Positions 56,825 through 64,000 of a DNA stretch of 64,000 nt are shown in pieces. Below the pieces are notes generated by a model. It was not told the DNA's origin. It saw only the letters and a program-made list of their open reading frames with translations, and did not search any database. Each line of letters opens with the position of its first letter. Position 1 is the first letter of the stretch. A program made the position numbers and the translations under genes. This DNA comes from Acanthosoma haemorrhoidale (lineage: Eukaryota; Arthropoda; Insecta; Hemiptera; Acanthosomatidae). The stretch lies in NCBI GenBank assembly GCA_930367205.1, contig OV884009.1:88681189-88745188 (forward strand). Reading direction: 5' to 3'.

Positions 56825-58734
56825 CTGGTTCCTTGTCACCTACAAAAGTAAAAAATCAGATCTGCTGTAATACATAAACGCAAAGTTAAAAAAAAATAAT
56901 GAGTAGTGTTTCTGAACAGACAGCGAAAACACATGCGTTTGGTATGTGAAACTAAAATTGGGTGAATCCCTTTTTTAATCAATCTATTAATAATTGTTAT
57001 CCATATGAAAACCACTGCTTAAAACAAGTTCAGCTTGATTCGTCTTTTTTTTTTTTATAACCAATAATTAAATAGTATTTACAAAAAAAATTAATATTCC
57101 AAAAAAAATGAGAACATCCTTGCAATCACTAACATAACAGGATGTAAAATACATTAATGTGTGTCATTTTAAATGTAGTTATACTTTAAAACATAGATAT
57201 AACGCAAAAAATAAAGCATTGAAAAGATATTAAACATTGACTTTTTGATGCTAAACCTTAACGCATTTGAGTAATATTTTTTATTTTGTTTTCGGTATCA
57301 GTGTTTCACGTATTAGACGAGCAAGTCGAGCTACTGAAACTTAGTGAAATAAAGTACTTATATATTATTAATATTAAATATTAAATTTTAAATCCGTATG
57401 TAGTATATTTTTACGTCACGGGTATGTTGGTGAGTACGATGATAAGAAGGAATCGATCACCTTCCACTGTCGGGCGATGATGAGAGGTCTATCTGTGCAA
57501 ACGACGAGGAGTGGGTGGAAGGATATATTTAATAAAACGAATTGAATACTTATTTTTGACATATTTATTAATGAAAGTGAAAATAAGAAAGGAATGGATC
57601 GGTATGGTAAAAAAGGTTAAAGTGGGGGACTTTTTTTGACACTTACTGCTACCATGATACCATTCTCTATTTCCACTATTTTGAGCAATAATTAAATCAT
57701 AATTCTTAAATATTGAAATTTGGTTATGAATTTTTCTAAATATATCTTTTTGTCAAACAATGATAAAAAATAAATTCTACTTAGTAGGTTAGGATTCCAA
57801 ATTTATTTTATTTTTCAAAATGAAATGTTTCACTCTACATAAGTTGGAAAACTTACGAGTCTTAAACCCAAATAAACTTATTACAAAGTTTTTACCAATC
57901 GGTCAGGCTCATAGACTTTGGTGCCTCAAACGCATATAAGATAACAAACTTTATTACTTTCAGGAATGTGCAGAAAAACAATTCTATGTACATTGCTTAA
58001 GGTATGTTACAGAAAAGTCAATAATAAATAAAATCTGTTTCTTTGAAGATCCGAAAGATGGTCCATCTGTCTTTATGTTCTACATACTAAATAATCGATC
58101 TGAGATTTGCAAGGTATATCACAAAGCAACTTTTATCATGGTCATTAGGTTTTAGTTAAACGAAATGACAGAAAATATAAAAAAACATTAACATTAAAAA
58201 AGTAGAGCCTGTTTTGCCAACGTTTAAGATTTTACAAGTCCAAGCTCAGAAAATTTTTTAATATTTTAAGTTTGATTTTTTCTTTATTGTTAATGACCTT
58301 CAATGATGGCAATAATGTTGTATAGCTCCAGTATTCACGTATTGCTCCAATTTTAAATGCTAGATGAAAAATGTTAATTCGTTAAAGCACTTAGCTGTAA
58401 AAGCTAAGTATACCAAATTTACAAAAAGATAAGATAATTTGAAATGTCGAAAATCATAAAAAAAAAATTATTTCTATTAAAAAAATAAAAAAATAATGAA
58501 TGGATTTGAAAACAAAAGTACATAGAACTGAATTAAGTTATTAATTAGCCAGTTGCACTAGTGTATACATAAAGGATAGTTAATTAAAAATTACTCCGAC
58601 AAAGTTTTTGGGGAGTTTTTTTAGAATGAATATTTGGTGTCCAATTCGAAATTTTCAATACAGTTTGTAACCTCTACCACTCCATTTCGGTGGCTTTTGT
58701 TAACGTTTTATGGTACTTTACTTCCTTGGATATC
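56821..58734. other. Unassigned region
   Basis: 1.9 kb of AT-rich DNA without frames or repeats of note. Confidence 0.4.
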
Positions 58735-59170
58735 ATTCCTTCTAGTTCATTAAATCCAATCAAAACTTATACAATCGCCTTGATCCCTTGGCAAAGTCAT
58801 TATATAGTCTCACACATCCTCATAATCCTCCACGTTATTTAAGTGACAGTGGTCTCGTGACCTGCTACTGTGCTCTCACTGTCAGATTTAGGAAATGGCC
58901 AGATTTTTCAACCATGTCCATAGCTCTGTATCTCTCTCGGTTTTGGTTAGCCTCCACTGGGTCATATCATCTGGTGATGCAGCTAATGGAGGCGCGTTGG
59001 GGATATCCCCTGCCTAAGTTGGCTCATTTGCATGCAAGGGAGATGATAGGCAAATTTGGGGGGTCTATCAGCTGTGTGTATTTTTATATATTGTATGAAT
59101 GAGTAAGTACATGCTAAACTGTAAATGCAATATAAACAGTTCACTATTATTATTTATCATTACCGCTTAT
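58735..59170 (+). mobile_element. Jockey-like family A fragment, diverged
   Basis: Plus-strand sequence with NPPRYLSDSG and the 3' UTR order of family A (GTGACAGTGG, CCTCCACTGGGTC, TTGTATGAATGAGTAAG, CTTATTGCCG). More diverged than the other copies, so older. Confidence 0.65.
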
Positions 59171-60302
59171 TGCCGAAAACGGCAGCTATTTTATTCCATT
59201 AAAAAGGTTTTTCATCATCACAGTACAATATAACCAAAACATGGAGAGTAATCTAGGGTGTTGTAGAATATGCCTTTTAAATCTAGGATCGATTGGACGA
59301 TTGTGATAATCCCTATATGATTGAACGATGGCCCCTGTTTGAGCGTAGTACCTCTCCTTTCGCGCTGGAAATAATAATAATAATAATTTATTCCCGTGTG
59401 TTTTTTTGCTGACAAATAAAGCAGCTTCCACAGAAAATTAACCCGTGAACAAATTCAAGTCGGTTTGTATAGGCAATGTTACAGAGCATGTTCAGAATCT
59501 TAATAAAGTCAACGATCCTCAGCCCGGGATGCATTAATGTTATCAACATGCGATGCAGTTATATGCTGTGCATGCTGTGTGCATGCTAGGCTAGACATGT
59601 ACACTCCACTCCTCTCCTGCGAACCATCATCGTGGGCCACTTTCTCAATAGGGATGTTTCTAAAGTGTTTACAAGAGCGTGGTTCCGTACGCGGTGAACT
59701 GATTTTCCAGAATAAATTGGGGGTAATTGGAATAACAATCAAACCCAGCTTTATTGTGCAAGAAATCCACCTCTCGCGTCACGTGCAGGTGGTCGGTTTA
59801 ACGGATTCCTGTTAGAAATCGTAATTTTCCGCCTAGTTTTATTTTTGTTTTCTAATGGTTTCCAAAATTATGCTATATTTGTTAGAAAATCAATATGATG
59901 GATGATATAATAGGTCAAATCAAAAACCTAAAGGTCCTGATTAACAGTTTGTTTACTGCAACTAACATCGTGTTCACGAGTTTAATCCAACAGGTGTTTT
60001 TTCAGAGGATATTTTTTTGGTAGATTCATTTGATTCCCCGATTATGTTAAAAAAAAACTGCAACTCCATGAAAAATAATCAAGGGACATTAATAAATTAC
60101 ATAGTAGTTAAAAAAAAAAGATTATTTTCCTACCATGCTGAGTACGGTATTAAAATGTAGAGAATGGCGTCCTGATTGATATGTATAATCTATCAACACT
60201 TTAATTTTTTATAGGTACACAAATTGTCTTTGTGATTTCTCCCCAGTCCTTTTAGTTTCATATTGTTGGATGATAGTTTAACTCGATGCCTCAGAGATTC
60301 TA
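59171..60302. other. Unassigned region with an (AAT)n run
   Basis: (AAT)n at 59369-59388. The frames at 59186-59431 and 59537-59815 have no match and overlap frames on the opposite strand or in other phases. Confidence 0.4.
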
Positions 60303-60485
60303 GAATAGAACTTCTTTATTGTGATAAAATAACAATCTGCCTTATTGGGCAATAAGTAATTGTGAAAAATGTTCTCATTCATACCGTATTTACAATTTTC
60401 ATTCACTCGCTCATTCGTGCAGTATTTACAAACGGCCTAAAGACCTCCCAAATCCACATGGTTGCCATCTCCCTCATATCATGTC
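60303..60485 (-). mobile_element. Jockey-like family A, 3' end only
   Basis: Reads on the minus strand as the 3' UTR end of family A (ATGAATGAGAACATTTTTCAC, then TTGCCCAATAAGGCAGATTG and TTATCACAATAAAG). A strongly 5'-truncated insertion. Confidence 0.7.
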
Positions 60486-63400
60486 ACCACCCCCCCTTAT
60501 ATATATACATATAAATAATAATATATAAAATGTGTTGTGACATGATTACAGAAAGCCGTTGGGGGCTGCCACCACTCCTATATGTTTAAAGTGAACATTC
60601 TAAATCATGGGGTGAGTTTGGGGCGAAGAAAGGTCATTCGGAGCCGTTTAGAGGGACAATTCCTTGCAAACATCTCCACTTATTTTATTTTGGAATGATA
60701 GTCATTCACTGTGAACTTGACAATTCTGACAGCGACTGCCGTATACAACGTCTTGTTGCCGCCCTCTTTAGTCAAATTCTCTGCTTTCTTGTTAATATTG
60801 ACTATACAATGGACTCCACGTCCATTTGTATGACCACTGATTTTCCTTGTACGTTATTTACACGTGAGTGAATAAGTTTGACGCAATTACACCCACACCA
60901 ATTACGTTTTGTATGTACATGATCAGTGAGTGAAAAATGTCTAATTTTATATTTGTGTAACAATACTGTTTCTAAGACGGAATCCACTCCAAAATATCGA
61001 AAAAAGTTTAACAAGTACTGCCTAAAGTTCTTCGGTGCAAAATCGCGCTCTTCGATCCTCCAAACACCAATAACAGTTAAAATACAAAAAAAAATGTTGC
61101 TGATACAGCAATGCTGTGTTCAGGGGCGTTTGACCTAAAAGTACTGTAGCTCCGACCGAAAACATTAAATCTCTTATAGATCATGATAGCATATAATGTA
61201 TTATACACCATTTATATGCTATAGAGATTTTTGCATATAGGTTTTGTACTAGAAAAAATACTATACTTTTACTTTTATTATTCAGAGGTGAATACATGGA
61301 CTTATCAGGCAGTTTTGAAGGATACAATACAGCTTTGATGGCTGTATAGCTTGGTGAACAATGAAGATCAGAGCAGCGGGTATCAATAGATAACAGCTCA
61401 TAGGCCATGAGATAGAACTCTATGCCCGAAGATAAAATAGCAATTATGACAGCTAAAAATAAAAATAATAATAATAATTAAAAAACTCTTAAGGTCAATA
61501 ATCACACAGAATATGTTTCGGTTTCGTTTTTAAAATTAGAAATTCCTGTTGTCTACGAAAACGAAACACTGCAGAGTCGACCCGAAATGACAGCCTGGGA
61601 ATCCTTCCAACAAGTCTAGTTGTGCCTTATACGCCCCTTCAGCCATGTCATCTGCTTTCTTCCTACCATTGAACCCACAGCGACTTGTTATCAATTGGCC
61701 ATCCATTGATTCTTGATTGACCTGTAGGTAGACATCTTTGATTTTTCGTTTGTTTTTGTGTTACTGACCTTAATGTGTACTTAACATTGAGAGAAAATCA
61801 GAAATCGAAATCTTAAACAGCTTCTGACCTGGGACTTGAGATATCTTAAAAGTTAGCGGAACGGGCCTGTTTTTTTTTTCAATTTTTTTTCCATGCATCC
61901 TAACCAAAAACTAATAAGCATGTTTCAAGTCACTTTGTAATACACCCCAAAAATTTTTGATCAATTGAATCATTTTTTAAACACCTCTGCTGTAGCATAT
62001 AGGCACCCGTAGCTAAATGAAAGTAGAGCCTCTCCCTTAGGACTAGGAAATTAAATTACATTGCCATTACTGTATGCATTTATTTCACATGTAATGTATA
62101 TTTCACAAATTGTGATTTGAAAATTTTTATTTTCAGTGTCTGATCATCTCCCTGTGGACTACAAAACCGCTGCTGTAATCGTCTAAGGTAAAATTGACAG
62201 GAATAAAAATACGTTCTCCTGGTCTACAGACCCAGTCATTAAAGACCATAAAAGAAGGTTTTGTAGTCTGGTATTTTTAAGGTGCGAATCATCACTTCCC
62301 TCCCTTGTGTATTCGCTTTCGAACCATCATTTCAGAAAATGGCGGGAAAAAAACTCTTTCTGCTCATTTTACGATAAAAATTTCCATTTCACCAGAGTAT
62401 GTTTTATGCCTTAATCGTAAATTATGGGTAACTTAATAATAGATGCTGTCGAAAACTGTTAGATCATCATATGAAAGTTAAACGCTCGTGCATCTTGTAG
62501 GTTTCATTGCCCAGTGGCCGCGCTCCTCTAGCGTCATGCTCGTGTGACTTGTAGGTCAGCAGATAAAGGCAAAACTAGCAAGATCCCCACGCAACAGCTA
62601 TTTCTGCATAGGGAAAATAATTTAATAGCTGTATGATTTTTTTTTAAAGAATAATATCAACTAAACTAATTCAAAATTCATAGAACTGGAGTTAATGGAA
62701 TCCTCCTCCCTTCTAATCCCTTTGTGTCCTTATATTAATCTCTAATTTATCATCAGTTGACTCCACACTTCTAATTCAATTAGTGCGTGCTCTGCGGTGT
62801 GCATTTCTTTAGTGGAAACTAAGTGCAGTGGGATGTTATTGTTAGAAAATACTCTATTTCTAAGAAGGTTGACGGTTAATCGATTAATCGATTGTACGAA
62901 ATCAATAGAATCGTTACAATCGATTGTGAGGCACTATCGAGATTCTGTCATCCATACCGGTATCTCGACCGGTTTCTTGGGGTCCCGAAGTTTGGTTAAC
63001 CGCTTGTAGACTCCACTGTACAACGTATACCAAGACCACAAGGCGTTTTTACGCCTATAAAAACTACTTCTACCACATTGCAGATTAATCAATTCTGATT
63101 AAAGGTTAGGCGGAAGGCCTTTTTTTTTTTTACCTGTACCGCAATTTGCGTGAGTATGGCTTTTGAATTGTTATTAATAATGGCTGATGGTGATTTTTCT
63201 CGTTGAAAAAGTCCAACCCCTGCTCTCAGCACAAAACAATTTTGTTTGAGTTTAATTTTTGTTTCCATGTCGTTTGTTGTTATATTTTAACCAAAACCTA
63301 ATCAGTATATTTTGGAGTATACCTCTAAAATTTCATATAAGAAGATACATACTGACAGACAAAAGACAATTGCCCCGTAATTGAATTAACGCAGAACCTC

Positions 63401-63594
63401 TCCCTTGACCCTCCAATTTCCACCAGTTTCTCCAATTTCCCAAAATCTGTTTCACATCCACCGCGAGGATTTCCCTTTCCTAGTTACAGATTTTGATCCA
63501 AGCGGACATGGAATTGTGCAAGAAAGGTTAGATTGCCTAGTGTCGGGATATGCACGGGCAATTATCGTGTCATCGTTTAATGATCCCATCCCGA
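60486..63594. other. Unassigned region
   Basis: 3.1 kb. The frames 60926-61138 and 62797-63009 have an ATG but no family match. A cluster of ATCGAT words lies near 62875-62930, with an ACCGGTATCTCGACCGGT inverted pair at 62957-62974. Nothing identified. Confidence 0.4.
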
Positions 63595-64000
63595 CTTAGA
63601 TTTCCCTTAAATCTGCTTACCTTTTACTGTTCCTTTATTATCCGTGCCACAAACCTTCGGACCTCTATTCACATCGACGTCAACGCTCCCAATCTTTGAA
63701 TCTAGACCTTACCGGTTTCATATCTACCTCCAATCGAATCATAATCCATCGTTATTGTTCTGTTTATTTATTTTTCATTCATCCAAACAACCGTCCATGC
63801 TCTTTCCCTTCTTGTGTTAATTTCTATGTTATATTTATTTATTTTTTTCATTTATATTCATTTTTGTTGCTGTTAGTTCTTTGTCGTAGTGTACATCCTC
63901 GTATCACATCGTATTATACATATGTACATAGTATTATTCATAAGATTATCAAATCTGTGTAATCTCCTGTATTTTTTTCTTGCTTTCGTCAGCTAGACAT
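63595..64000 (+). pseudogene. LINE family B copy, running off the window
   Basis: Plus strand: FLYYPCHKPSD-like remains of the FFIRATNL block (about 63635) and the matching 3' UTR with TTTATTTTTCATTCATCC and TGTACATAGTATTATTCATAAG up to TCAGCTAGACAT at the edge. The 3' hairpin seen in the other copies should come just after the window. Confidence 0.65.

Noticed and set aside
60926..61138. 70-codon plus-strand frame with ATG, possible first exon of a gene
   Set aside because: No family match, no convincing donor and no promoter signal; a similar-sized frame overlaps on the other strand.
1..64000. CRISPR arrays, bacterial operons, rRNA genes
   Set aside because: No regularly spaced repeats, no operon-like dense genes and no rRNA-like sequence; split genes and poly(A) signals show eukaryotic DNA.

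Overview
This is a piece of an insect nuclear genome: AT-rich, with small exons set in long introns and a heavy load of old and young transposable elements. The insect call rests on the C-terminus of the main gene, which resembles insect NDF/NP60 more than vertebrate GLYR1, on a split LRR-Ig receptor-like gene of insect type, and on jockey-like, mariner, gypsy-like and hAT elements. A hemipteran or related order is plausible but is only an inference. There are no bacterial operons, CRISPR arrays or rRNA genes.

Main gene (+ strand, 2936-39487): eleven in-phase exons encode 499 residues of the GLYR1/NDF nucleosome-associated factor (N-PAC, NP60). They cover the end of the PWWP domain, a charged linker and the whole beta-hydroxyacid-dehydrogenase-like domain. 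The 5' exon(s) lie before the window. The linker carries a diverged duplicate of one exon with its intron flanks (4666-4749 and 8847-8936). Active-site motifs of the dehydrogenase fold look degraded, so a structural role is likely.

Nested gene (- strand, 21705-18850): inside the 11.1 kb intron lies a second real gene of four coding exons (840 aa) plus a likely intron in its 5' UTR. It encodes a single-pass LRR-Ig membrane protein whose cytoplasmic tail contains tandem coiled-coil-like repeats.

Transposons in and around GLYR1: (i) 1-2885, the end of a gypsy-like LTR element, a CFDP2/RTE-like LINE and a fragment of LINE family B; (ii) a solo-LTR-like 399 bp element and a decayed family B reverse transcriptase at 9.3-11.6 kb; (iii) two mariners at 14.9-18.0 kb, the second a rearranged mosaic; (iv) family B again at 23.6-24.6 kb; (v) in the last intron, a three-element nest: a 7.7 kb hAT (31376-39076) containing a complete mariner (31517-32799) and a young LTR element with identical 765 bp LTRs (34122-37422). 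The hAT ends about 210 bp before the terminal GLYR1 exon.

Downstream (39.5-64 kb): I find no host gene that I can support. This region holds jockey-like family A copies (41241-43926 with target-site duplications, then 48.2, 52.8, 58.7 and 60.3 kb), a broken gypsy pol (44.4-46.0 kb), another RT fragment, a lone hAT-like terminus, a tRNA-derived SINE-like head, simple repeats and the start of another family B copy at the right edge. All domain and family calls come from reading the sequence; no database search was run.
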